From contig NC_084938.1 of the NCBI RefSeq assembly GCF_958298935.1, positions 8,191,501 to 8,255,500 of the forward strand: a DNA stretch of 64,000 nt, read 5' to 3'. Within the stretch, counting starts at the first letter, position 1, and each line of letters begins with the position of its first letter. This document shows positions 41,408-53,800 of the stretch, piece by piece. The notes below the pieces were generated by a model. That model was not told the DNA's origin. It did no database searches and saw only the letters and a program-made list of their open reading frames with translations. This DNA is from Phragmites australis (Eukaryota; Streptophyta; Magnoliopsida; Poales; Poaceae). Both the position numbers and the translations under genes were made by a program.

Positions 41408-44200
41408 TACAAAGAACACCACAAATCAGTCTCAGGGCATATAGTCACGTCATGGATGGTAAAAAAATCAAAAACATCATCACCACAACTGATGCCACAT
41501 CACAAGAATCACAAGTAATTTTTTTAACGAAATCAGAAGTAAAATTGTGCATCACACGAACAGAAGTAGACATGCACATCACATCACAGACCAACGTGAT
41601 TAACATCTTGCAATCCTCCGTCTCTAGATGAAAGCTTGGCCATTTCTTGATGATAGCCACGATCCGATCCTGCGACTCGACGCCCTGCTCAGAGTCCAGC
41701 ATGTTGAGGCGCAACTCCCCAAGTTGTGCACGATGATGGCGCTGGTGCTCCACCCCGCCAGGTCGGCGTGGTCCAGCAGCCACGGGTCCGCCCCATCAAC
41801 GAGGGTCACCGCCCACCGCACGGCGGCCCACCATCCTCATACGCCGCCGGGAGCAGGCTCCGGTGTGACGCGCTAGATGTGGGAGCGAGCTCACTGCCAC
41901 CGTGTGTACGCCGTCACTCGTCGGTCAGATCTGGACGGCTTGGGCCGGCAGGACACGCGGCAAGGCGGAGGAGGTGGTGGAGGGAGGCGCTGGTGCGTGC
42001 TTGTGGACTCGCCGCACCTCACATGGCCCGATCTAGCGCCATCAGATCCTTGTTGTCTACTACCACTCTCTCCACAGATCTGGCGAGGAAGGGCAAGGTC
42101 TGGTTTCCCCGCGCCACCGCCGCCCGCCGGAGTATCACATGCAGCCCGGAGTTAAGAGAGAGAGAGTGGAAGGAGAGAGAACCGGTTGGGACTTGGTTGG
42201 GAAAGAAGAAAGGGCTCAGCCCTTTTCATTTTATTTCATTGTTGGTGGTCTGCAACTTACACAACGGCCCATTTAATTCGAATTCTTTGACCGCGGTACA
42301 AGACGACGTCAGCCTATCACTAGGCGAGCCGCAAGCGCCTTACATCTCTCAGGCCATGTACAATACGAGATGCTTAAAACTAAATAGTGCTTAAAGAGAG
42401 AGTGTTGTCAAATCATCAAATACCTACATAGTAATTCTTTCCTTCAATGTAAATTAGGCTTATAGGTGCTTAAACATAGTTAACTATATATAGTTAGCAC
42501 TTGTGTAAGCATCCATAGCCTCCAATACAAACTATAAGACCCAGCTATTTTTTTTTACCGACCATCTCAGTCATACTTTCACACTTGACTTCCCCTGTTC
42601 TTCTCCATCTTCTTCCCTAACTATCCCAAATTCCCAATTGTACATTCTCGGTAGCTAAAAATCCCGATCTGCGGCATGGCTACACGATGGCGCGAGGCCC
42701 GCTCAACGACGGCGGTGCATAGCCTGCTCAGAGACGGGGCGAGCAGTGGCAGGAGGGGGAGCTACAGTGACGATGGTGATTTGCGAGACGCCAGTGAGAG
42801 CCGGGGCGAGAGATGCGAACACGTTTAGACGGCAAGCTCGCCATTGGTGGAATGGATTCGAAACTCGTTTCACCAGAGAAGCCCAAACTCAGCGACCATA
42901 CAAGGCGGCATCCCCTAGCGCGTGGCTTGCTGGCTTGCTCAACTCCATCTTCGTTGGAAAGCATGCTTCATGGTTAACCGATCAGCTAACTACCAACTCC
43001 TAAAATGATTCCTTCTACTGCAATATGCATACTCCAAGCCAAAAGCCATCAGGCAACTACCAACTCCCGCAACAACTTTGACGAAACAAACGTAACTGTG
43101 GCACTTGGAGGCATCCAGCAAGGCATCAACCAAGAAAAAAGCAGCAACCGACTATGAAAGCACCGGTGCAAAACTAAACATCTTTTCCTTCCTCTAAGCA
43201 CTCCTCCCATCTGATGTGGCAAAAAAAAAACCGATTTTTTTCATAAGCACAACCTGTTAGCACACGTGCTCTTATACCATTTCGTGGGAATCATTTTTCT
43301 CCGAAAATACCTTTTCCCTTGCACGAATCTCTAAACTGAGCCAACGTCCCAGACAGTGGCTTCTGCTCAAGGTACCTCTAGAAAATACACGCTCATAGGT
43401 GTTCATCATTATTCGCTTCCTTTCCAACAAAGGGAATTTTAAATTCATTGAATCCCCTGCTAGCACCTGAGGGTCTTTCAGCGACGGCGATATCTCGGAT
43501 CTTAGGTTGTGCCAACGCCGGCCCAGCGAGCTTGTGCGCTAAACTCCTGGCCAACGTCTCAGCCACCCGCGCATTCGCATCAAAAGGGAACCAGGTCCCC
43601 TCTGCAGCCACGAAAATACCATGATCAATCATGACGTATGACTGCACCACCCGCACCATCCAGCTTTTGGTCGCATGAAAAGCTCTGTCATCATTCAGTT
43701 TGTGAATGAAAAACTCTGTAATAAAATGGAACAAATATTGAGCATAATCCAGCGATGTTTCTTCTCTCTTCTCTCCTTCTCTCCTCTCTCCTTCTCTTGC
43801 TGTTTCTTCCCTGCCCTTTCAAGGTCTCCTTCTCTTGTTCTTTCTCACGTAAAGTTCACAAAACTGCGAATTTTAGGACCCACTTCAAGCCCAAGGCACT
43901 ACAAATTTAATGGCTCATTTCATTAAAGAACTATACGTCTTATATTTTTCATTACTTTGGTCTGGTCCTGATTAGGTCAGATGAAATCAGGGGTCCAGTC
44001 CTTTTTGCATGCTGAGCTAATTTGTGTCTCGACCCTGCTCACTTGTGTCTCAGCTAATATTGCTCCATCCAACCTCCTTTTCTTGTGATAGAATCCTGAT
44101 TGCCTGAAAGCTTCGACTTGTCCTCTGTAACCAACTTCAAGCTCAGTAAACAGTAGCGCAGTCAGTTTCCGTATGGCCGGCTCGCACAAATTAACTACCA
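41408..44200. other. Intergenic region upstream of the NLR gene, no confident gene
   Basis: A GC-rich portion (41640-42160) has overlapping open frames on both strands (plus 41726-42394; minus 41445-41783) and may be the decayed end of a gene, but no domain is recognised. 42350-42540 resembles a short MITE without matched ends. 42680-43000 is again GC-rich with a short frame (42746-43003). 43020-43390 and 43740-44200 show nothing I can name. Confidence 0.4.
43393..43734 (-). CDS. Hypothetical 113-codon ORF
   Basis: An open frame on the minus strand from MFHFITEFFIHKLNDD to VGKEANNDEHL. It is moderately complex, with VVQSYVMIDHGIFVAAEGTW and an Ala/Leu-rich helical-looking stretch (ARVAETLARSLAHKLAGPAL). 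I do not recognise the family. It lies about 790 bp upstream of the NLR start, on the opposite strand. It could be an exon of a broken gene or chance open frame. Confidence 0.25.
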   Translation of the reverse strand: MFHFITEFFIHKLNDDRAFHATKSWMVRVVQSYVMIDHGIFVAAEGTWFPFDANARVAETLARSLAHKLAGPALAQPKIRDIAVAERPSGASRGFNEFKIPFVGKEANNDEHL

Positions 44201-44520
44201 CTCAGGGTTCTTCTTTCTTCCGCACACGATACAGAAAGAGAGTTCACATTCTTTACTTTATTTTTGTTGCACTCGTCTTTTTTATTTTCAGATCCAAATA
44301 TTTCTGCTGGTTCGTTACTTCAGCCCTGCATGCTTCTAAAGCAAAAGCATACCGTGCGTGTCCCTGAAGCAAAATAGGTGATTCCTTTCCAATTCGTTGG
44401 GTGTGCTTGGCATCATGAGCTATGAGTCAGAAACTTGTGCATATCTGTTCGCGCCGCCTCCTTCTGACACCAAACCATTCGGTGAGAAAGCTGAGAGACG
44501 GCGCAAAGAATACCGTCACT

Positions 44521-44808
44521 ATGGCGGACGTTGTGGGGTTGCTCGCCTCGGCCATCGTTACGCAGGTGGGCGCAGAGCTCGGTTCTGCCATCGGGGATCA
44601 GGTCACCATTCTGTGCAACGTCAAGGACGACATGGAGGACATGAAGGAGACGCTGCTGTCCATGGCGGCGGTGCTCAAGGACGCTGAGAGGCGGTCGGTC
44701 AGGGAGCAGGCAGTACGGCTGTGGCTGAAGCGACTCAAGGACGCCGCCTACAACATCTCCGACATGCTCGACCAGTTCGAGGAAGACTCTAAACAAGCCG
44801 ATGGAAAG
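44521..44808 (+). CDS. NLR exon 1 (coiled-coil)
   Basis: 96 codons, from MADVVGLLASAI to KQADGK. ATG at 44521 is preferred because nearly all CNLs start MA(E/D)xx. It includes KDDMEDMKETLLSMAAVLKD and LWLKRLKDAAYNISDMLDQF, the Rx_N helices with the EDVID-like region (YNISDMLDQF). Donor AAAG/GTAACG. Confidence 0.88.
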
Positions 44809-47800
44809 GTAACGCTACAAATTTGATCATTATGGTCGTACAAGTGCCCTCGTATATAATCATTTCACAATGTTATTGTTTGTCAATTATGGTCAAGTTT
44901 GGATAGGTAGTTATTATCCTAGACAGGTCCTTTTAAAAACTGTTAGTGATAGGTAGTTATTATCAACAAATGGAACTATTAAAAAATTGTTGGTAATAAT
45001 GGCTATTATAACATGCGGTTTTTAAATATAGCCGTATGTGAGTTCCGAAGTGTGAATCGTCTGTGATCATAAACGATTCTCAAGAAACATCAGTAATAAA
45101 CAATCAAGTTAAATCATTTCTGTGGTAGTTTATATGTAGACCTCTTTTTCAGGTTCGCTCTTTGATATATATATCAATCTCTGGATCAGTAGCTGATACA
45201 CACATATTACAATAAAAATAATATCAAAGTCACACATCCGAATATATTAACTCCAAAGAGTACATAGTCTTACATAGATCTCAACCTTATGGTTCATTAC
45301 AACCACGGCCGACTGGCCAAATGAAATAAAAACAGTGGAACAGCTAGATAGAGCCCAATGCCTAAAGGCAATTGGGTGTGGACGCAGGCTTAGTCTTCTT
45401 ATTCATCATCTTCATCCCGAGTAAAGTCATACTCTGACTCTGCATCTAAACAGTAAGCAAGAAAGAGTAAAAAAGTACTCGGTAAGCCCTAAAATTATCC
45501 AATATGTTTAAGATACTTTAGGGATTTCGCGTAAATCCATGGGGCTCAGTTTGAGCGCAAAGCAAGTTTTCATGCAAGTGATTAAAGGTGATAACCTGAT
45601 GTAAATACTTTTAGTTGAAAAGCAGGTTTTGATTAGCAAGGGGGTTGTTGGCCCTAGGAAAAGCTTACCCATTCCCCGCGGTTCCTATCTTTTAACATGA
45701 TCAACACTAGTTCATGGCTCCATGCCGTCATTCTTCCAAAATACTCACACGACAAGAAATACTCACGCATACAACCCCACCATGCTAGTCATTGTGTGGC
45801 CGATACTTCACATATACATGACCACAAATACGACTATTTGAATAGATTTATACTTTGCAGAGGTTGAACAATATTACCCGCATGATACGCTTAATCTCCA
45901 CCCATTGCGCTCGGAGGAGTGAGACATAACGAGACTCCTCACATATCCTTCCTTGCAAGACTTCTACTACGGGACACACCAGGGTTACCGACCTCACCAA
46001 AGAACTTGTCTGACCTCACCAAGGAACTGATCTTTATCTAGTTGACCTCACTGAAGGAACTGGTCCATGCCGGTCCGTAAGCCTCATATAGAGTGCTTGA
46101 TCCATATATTTGCAAATAATCCATCCTCCCCTGGTTCCCATTGCTCTCAGCCTCCTAGTAGTTGTACATTTTGGTCGGGTAGAAGAAGGGTCAAGCATCT
46201 TACCATAATAAAGAACATGTGGTTGCACGAGGGTGGCTTGACACAACAACACAATGATTTGATCCTTAAATGACCGGGGCAAGCATCTTCAACAAAACCA
46301 ACAATCCTCCCTTGAGAACTTGCTCCCATGAGGCACCCTCCTCTGAGGATTACTTTTCTCACCCTCGCTCAAAAAGTTTGCCCACCATGTTTCTAATGTT
46401 ACCAGAACCCTTTTTCTTTACCCACACACACCATCAAACACCACTACACAATTTAAACATTTGTAAAAGCATGAATTGAATAACTAAATGTGTGATAAAA
46501 TATCATACATGTATAAAGTACAATGCTCATTACATTTTTGTTGTTTTTAAAAATTCAAGAACTCAAACCAATCCTCTCAAAAACTCCTTTTTCAAAACAA
46601 ATAAGCAAAAGAAAAATCTTTCCTTTAAGCAAAAGAAAGGAATTTTCATAAAGATGCTCCCCTCAATAGAATAACCAAAGAAATTAAGGGACATATGAGG
46701 ATATGTGTTTGAATTATCATGGTATGTTCTTTTAAGAATAGGTATGAATCATGATAAGCATGTTCTAAATATGAAAAGCCATGACAGAAGATATAACATG
46801 ATCGAATATATGGGGATATACAAAAGATCATATGAACAAGCATTTCACTCATATCACAAGTAGATATATGTGAATATAAAAAGTATGAGTGTTTAGAATA
46901 GCTCACAAAATCAGTGAAGATGCTATTGTGTCCAACAAGCCTCTTGAAGGCCATCACAAGAGTATGGAAAGCCATCCAAGTTTCGATTATGTCAAGCAAA
47001 GAACCAAGATCCATTAAGCTCTTGTTCTTTACCCCTTGTTCCAAAAACCTACATAGCACTAGAGAATGTCGAGGCCTTAGTACTGGCGTTAGTGATAAAA
47101 TATTTAGGAATCCATTACTGAGACACCCGACCAAAAGTAGGCACAACATGAGTATTCTTATGAGAAAAATTAGTTTTAGCTTTTTCCATGTTACTAGCAA
47201 CAAAAGGTGATGACTATTTCATCCGAGGCACAAAATGAGGAGTTAAAACCTCATGAGGAATAAAATGTGCCTTTCTCAAATTAAACCTAGCATGAAACCT
47301 TTCTTTCCTTTGTTGTTAAGCTAGTCTAAAACAAAAATCTACTTGATGACCATCTCCATCACATTAAGTGCAAGTATATTTACCATGATGTTTAGACTTC
47401 GAAGAAAAAGATGCAACATTTGCATTCATAGTAGAAGATAAAAATCTAACAAACTTAAAAACAACCTTCTTAGGTTCACCAAGTGGTTCAAATTTGTCAC
47501 TTTCAAGAGCTCTAAGGCCACTCCCAATACTTTGTTGCTTAGATGATGTCTAAGAGGAGAGGGAGAGTAAGAAATTGATGTTAAGAAATAAGCCTCTAAT
47601 GCATGCATGTGTGTTGCTTATTTCCTGAGGTCTCTAAAAGCAATTTATTGTCTCACAACCATCTAGGATTTTTCAAAGAGCTAGTTTCTTCCATAAGAAA
47701 CAAGCTCCTTCTCTTTCCTCTCTAAATTGCATGCCACATCATCTTTTTGCTTAGGTGGACACCTAATTAATATCTAAGAAACTAGCATTAGGAGTGGCCT

Positions 47801-50800
47801 AATAACAGTTGGTGCATTTGTCTTAAAACGAGTATAAGATCAAAACCTAAACCTTATTTACATGTGCTTATCTTAGATGAATCTAAAATCAATTTTATAT
47901 TTTTCTTTCTCTAAGAAAAGCGCTCTAAAGTTCCTGTTAAATAAACTTATTTAGAAAGAGCTAGGCACTTGTCACAAGCAACATTTATGTGTTTCTTTTG
48001 ATTATGATAATTAGAGTAGGAAAAAAACCTCATAAGTAACCATATCATTAGCTATTTGAGAAACTCTAGTATTAGCATCATGCAAATTTGATTAAAGAAT
48101 TGAGCAATTAGAACAAGAAGTTCAATCAAGCAAATAAGAAGTTGAACAACTTGTATCTTCAACTTGTTTACAATTCAACACAACAAGTTTCTTATTCTTC
48201 TTAATTTTATTATTAAGTTTTTCAATAGTAGAAGCATGGACATCTCTAAGAGAAGTAAGTTAAGAATAAATTAAGTCACATGATTTGCAAGCATCATCAT
48301 TGGAAATCAAAATTTTAAGTCTTGCAATTTCAGAATTAAGTGATTCGATCAAAACATCATGTTTCTTAATTTTCTTATTTCTTTTCTCTAAGAGAGTACC
48401 AAGACGAACAACAACATATGATAAGTCATCATAAGCAGGTAGTATCTCGTTACCGTCGATGTTATGTTCATCTTGGTAAAGCTTTCCTTGTTGCTTGCCA
48501 TAAGACACATTCCCGTCAATACATATACCATCTTGCCTTAGGATGTTGTGTCATCTTCGCTGATCTCTGTGTCAACATTGCTCAAGTTGACTTGCTCAAG
48601 AGCCACAAGAACTCAATGCCCAACCTTGTTGTTGAGAAAATTCTTCTTCTTGAAAGTGCCCTTTTTTCTCTCATTTTCCTCACTTGATGTTCTACTTGCG
48701 AGCTTTGGACAATTTATTGTTCTATGATTAAGTTCACCGCACTCAAAACATCTCGGAGGTTCTCTTCCCCTTCACTTTCTCACTCTGATATTTTGCAAAT
48801 CTTTATTAAAATGAGTAGAGAGAAATGTTAACTCTTCTTCAGGAATCTGCTCAAGCTGATCATTAGTGATAAAAAGGATAAAACAATGCTTGATGAAGAA
48901 GACTCAGAGTTAGATATGTTATGTTGGGAAACCAAATAAATTGATTTATTAGAATTCTTTCTACCAAAGACATATAGCTCATGACTTTCAATTTATAATA
49001 AAGAACAACCAAAGTAAGTATACTTATGACATTAGATTCTCTAATATATGTAACTTTCATCTCTCATACCGACATATCTAAAACTCCTAGTAATTGATTG
49101 CATTCTCAGCATCCATATATAACATTAACAAAACGTAAACTATTAAGAATTTTATTTAAACGAGCAAAAAAATAATCAACCGACACATCAGGATTCATCT
49201 CAAATTTTATGTAATCTTTCTTATATAAATCTTGATGTACGTCTTTAATAGTAGATGAGCCTTTATGGTAATCAAAAATTGCTTTCCATATCTCATACAC
49301 CGACTTGAGATGAACAACTCGATCGAAGTCACTTCTTTCTAAGGCTTGTATGATCAAGTTCCTTGCCTTGCTTTTCTCCTCGATGTGTGGCATGTTCTGC
49401 GCCGTCATTTCATTATTCTTTGGAACCTCGTACGGCTTGTAGACTTTCTCCCAAATTGTAAAGCCATGTGTTTGAATGTAAGCCTATATTTTCGCCTTCC
49501 AGAACAAATCAACACCATAAAAAACATAAGGTTTTGTTGAATACCTATCTGACACCATATCGCTAATTATCAATTAAGATGAAATATATAGGTGTCTAGC
49601 TCTGTTACCATTTGTAGGATCAATTACACCCAAAATACCCAATAAGAGGGAGGGTGAATGATTGCGGAAGCTAAATTTAAATTTTTATTGTATAAAATAG
49701 ACAATCATGCGAAACTATTCCAACAAGGATCAAGTCGATCAGATCTCTGAACCTAAAGATATGAAATTCACAAGGAGATTGTGACGGACTGTAACGAAAA
49801 CAGATCAAACCTAAATATTTCAATAAATACAAAAATTTGACCAACCAAAATTTCTTAGAGTTACCTTTATGCTCTAGAATGATTTTGGATGGATCAAACC
49901 AATACAAATCACAACGATCAAACGATCCACCAAAAATCACCAAAAAAGACGAAAGCGAAAAGCACAGTGAAAAACTTACAAAATTCAATCGGCATTGCAT
50001 GGATGGGTTACAAGATACATCTCCAAATCATTCCCAAAAGGTTCTACTTGAACCCCTAATTTTTCTATCCAATCTCCTATTCCAATCTTCTCGAGTGACT
50101 ATTGCTCTACCGAAACACATCTGTGGCCTATTTATTATCAATCACAGCAAAATACAACTCTCGATTGGCCTCTGTCTCTATCACCGGACTGGGCTATCTC
50201 GCACCAGGGCTCATCAAACCAGCCCACTCACCTCCTGCGCGAGTACCCTCAGTCCACATGGGCCAGCCGCCTGCCGTACTCAATGCCTCTCAAGGTCTCC
50301 ACACATAGTTTTTTTATATTTTATAACATTAATATTTAAATAAATAGACTCTTGATATAAAGATTTGCACAAATAGACGCCTACTGCCTCTTTCAGAGAG
50401 CGGTTATCATGCCACGGTGGCACAAGCACCTCTTACCGCCCTCTCAGAGGGCGGTTAGGTCTTATAGCCCTCTGAGAGGGCGGTTAGCGCCCGTGCCACC
50501 GTGGTTCTGCGTGTTCGTCCCTCACCGTCCTCCGAGAGGACGGTTAGCGCCCTTACTACCCTCTCAAGGGGCGGTTAGCTTAGTTTTATTATAAAAATAA
50601 CAAAAAACTCAGAAGTTGTCTAAGATAAAAATAACAAAAATCCCAGAAAATATTAAGTGAAGATAGAATAAATATATATAAGTAAAATAAAAAAACCACA
50701 CTGAATGTTAGATAGAATGTGTACATGAGATGAATACATAAAATTTGAACATTACTAATAGCATGTAGGCTATATCTAAGATACATACACAATTAGGTAA

Positions 50801-53800
50801 TGGATTAAAAATGATATAACCACCTTGAATTCAACAAGTACAACATTTTGTAGCATAAACATTACAGACGAAATGGCCCTTGAAGCTGTCTGTGCCTTAT
50901 CTCCCGTTCCATCCAATGGTAATCGTATTCTGGGAATTTTGGTCTACGTAGTGCCGGTATATATGAAAAATAATCAAAGTTAGGATCCCAGTCATCTGCC
51001 CTGTCGTTAGAGAATTCGCAACAGCATGGAGTTCTCTGAGGAGTAAGCACGAAATCATCATCATCAGAACCAACCCCTTCGGCTGTGGCGGAAGTGGTAG
51101 AAGCACGTCCTCTTGTGGTTATTGTCGAACGACCACCTCTTTCACGGCGGCCCGAACCACCACCTCTTTCACAGCGGTGTGAAGGTCTCGAATGACCACA
51201 TCTGCGTCTCCAGTTATGTCCGAGTAGGCAGCCGTCACCAAAGAGTAGATGCAGCCTAAAAAGTTCTTGATGGGTTTGTTCAGCAACTCTTCATCATGAG
51301 GGAATACTTAGTATAAAAAAGAGCATACTGAAATATAAACGTGTCTTAGAAGTGCAACATAACAATTAATTGGGACATGTAATAACAATGAACGTATCTT
51401 AATATACTCCTCGTACTATTGAGGGTGCATAAATATCGTGTGTGCTCGCTTGCTAAAACACTTTGCTATGTCGGCTAGTTCACACACCTTGATATATCTC
51501 TTACGGCACTCTAATCAGTGCGTCTTTAGGTCCATGGAGGACACAGAGCTTATCGTTCACCACCATTCCTCCATGGTGAAACAGGGACAGCGGGTCATGG
51601 CCTGCCATTTCGACAGCACTTTGTTCAGGTTCTCCTCCTTGAACACATCATCACCTTTTGCCTGCATCTCCCTCATACTCTGTAGGGCTATCATTGAGAA
51701 TTTGGATGTCCAAGAGAAATGTCTGCATGAGGAGGAGGCAGCCACGGTAGTGGTGTTTCGGAAAAAATGCGATGCCATGACCTTCTCGTTGCCTCGGCCT
51801 CGCCTTCTATAAGCAAGGATCGAAGGTGTATGCACCAAGTGTAGGTATGTAATTTAGAGATAGTGTATGCATTGGATACCTTCCCGCAGCGAGCGGTCAC
51901 TGGACTATGAGTAGTCTGCAACGTGCGGTCACATCAGTCTAAAAAGGTGGCTGTGAGTGGTTTCGTCAGTCTAAAAAGTTAACAACGAGGAGTCGCATCT
52001 CCCTAAAAAGGTGGCAGCGAGAGGTGAATTGACTCTGAGAAGCTAGTAGAGTGATGTCACATGGGATTAAGAAATGCATTAATGACATGGTAAGTAGTAA
52101 TGTCTGAACTTGTAATACATAGGAAGCATATGTGCGGTCACATCGCTTATAAAAGGCGGCAGCATGCGGTCACATTGCGCATAAAAGACGATTTCGTTAA
52201 TCTGAAAAGGCACTAGCGCACAATCACATGTAGTACATGAAAAGTAGACACGTCCGAATATATAAGACTAGTTTGCGAATCTAACATGCATCATGAAACA
52301 AACATCTAAGTTATGAAAGCAAAGATAAAATCTTACTACTGCCTCTCCCGCAATGGTCGACAAGTTAGTGGTAGGGGTTTTGATTCGGAGGGTTTTGTTC
52401 TGCCGGCATTAGAGGGACGGACTCGGGATCGGGAGGTGGCTGGCCCGGCAGCAGTTATGGACGGAGGGCGGGATGGCAAGGCGGGGCGTCGCCAGCCACA
52501 GGTGGCAGAGGATGGCAGTTGGATGGGGCTGGCAGCTGGGCAGGCGATAAAGTGGCCCGGCGACACCGAGTTAGCATGATGGTGGCGGATCTGGCGACGA
52601 CAATGCCATTGGGGATGGTAGGAGGTGGGCAGGGCAGGGGCGAGAACTGCTGCATAGGGTGAAAGAGAGAGAAAGCACGATTCTGGTTGATGTAGAAGAC
52701 GGCACATGTTGGTCGACTGTAAATTTTATTAAAAACAGTTGCCTGAGCTATGTCTATCTCAAAAAAAAAAACGTATTAACATGAAAACACAGACTTTTGA
52801 CTTTTGAGGATTTCCTCTGCGGTAAACGGGACAAGGATGGAAAGTTGGCAAAGTGAGAGGGAATGCGAACACACTTTTGCAGCAACAGCCAACTATATAT
52901 GAATGCAATTGTTTATTGCATCAGAATTTTTTTGAAATAATTTGTTAGTTCCTGTTTCAGGTGGCAGTTGGAGAGCAGGTTCTATTCCACAGAATTTTGT
53001 AAAAACGATGCTTCTTTCGATCCTTTGTTTAGTTTTTCAACTAAGAAATGTATGAAATTCCTTGCAGATGCTAGGAATGCTATCATGCCTCCCAATTACA
53101 TGCAAGAAGATCGTCCTGGCTAATAGGATGAAAAAGATGAGAGGGGATTTGAGGAGGATTGATGAGCAGCAAAGGAGTTTCAATTTCACACGGAGCACCA
53201 GCGCTAGTATTGACCAGCAGCACCATGATCAGCGTCGTCGAACATCATCTGAAGTAAATGACGCAGATATCGTAGGGAGGGATGGAGAAAAGCAGGCAAT
53301 CATAGGCATGTTATCTGCAAGTGAAAATAAACAGGAGACCATGATTGTTCCTATCTATGGCCTTGGAGGGATGGGCAAGAGTACCTTGGCAGGGCTGGTT
53401 TATAATGACAACCAATTCATCAAGAAGTATGATCATCGAGTATGGGTTTATGTGTCCCAGGTATTTGATTTGGAGAAAATAGGATGGTCTATAATTTCTC
53501 AACTACAAAAAACGGGAAACCAACAGAATACAGATATGGAGTTGATAAACCAGAGCCTTGATGATCTGCTTCCTAACAAGAAGATTCTGATTGTTTTAGA
53601 TGACATATGGGAAGAAAATGACTTTGAGTTGGAGAAATTGAAGCGAATGCTTCGTGTGGGCAAAAAGGGCATCATGATAGATGTCATAGTAACCACACGC
53701 AAGGAAGATATTGCAAAGAAAATTTGTACCAAGGAGCAATACAAGCTAGAGCCCTTGCAAGATGACATGTGCTGGTGTATAATAAAAAGATTCAGTCAAT

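Larger units (their letters stand above)
47200..50305 (-). mobile_element. SIRE-like copia remnant (LTR and gag) in NLR intron 1
   Basis: Minus-strand element: 5' LTR 49613-50305, PBS 49599-49610, gag about 49540-47270. No protease, integrase or RT follows; sequence left of 47200 has no recognisable copia coding, so the element is truncated. Gag is broken by stops and by a MITE insertion (47516-47799). Its opposite orientation to the NLR means its own promoter would drive transcription against the gene. Confidence 0.7.

Noticed and set aside
41726..42394. A 222-codon plus-strand gene
   Set aside because: The opposite strand is equally open, composition is GC-driven, and no domain or splice context was seen.
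42350..42540. MITE beginning GGCCATGTACAATACGAG
   Set aside because: The right end (AAGCATCCATAGCC...) does not form a convincing inverted repeat with the left end, and no duplication was found.
44422..44520. Upstream in-frame ATG as NLR start (33 extra residues)
   Set aside because: The conserved CNL start is MADVV at 44521. The extra stretch is not coiled-coil-like and is more likely 5' leader.
50384..50578. CRISPR-like array of short palindromic repeats
   Set aside because: The spacing is irregular and the repeats diverged, there are no cas genes, and the context is a plant NLR intron.
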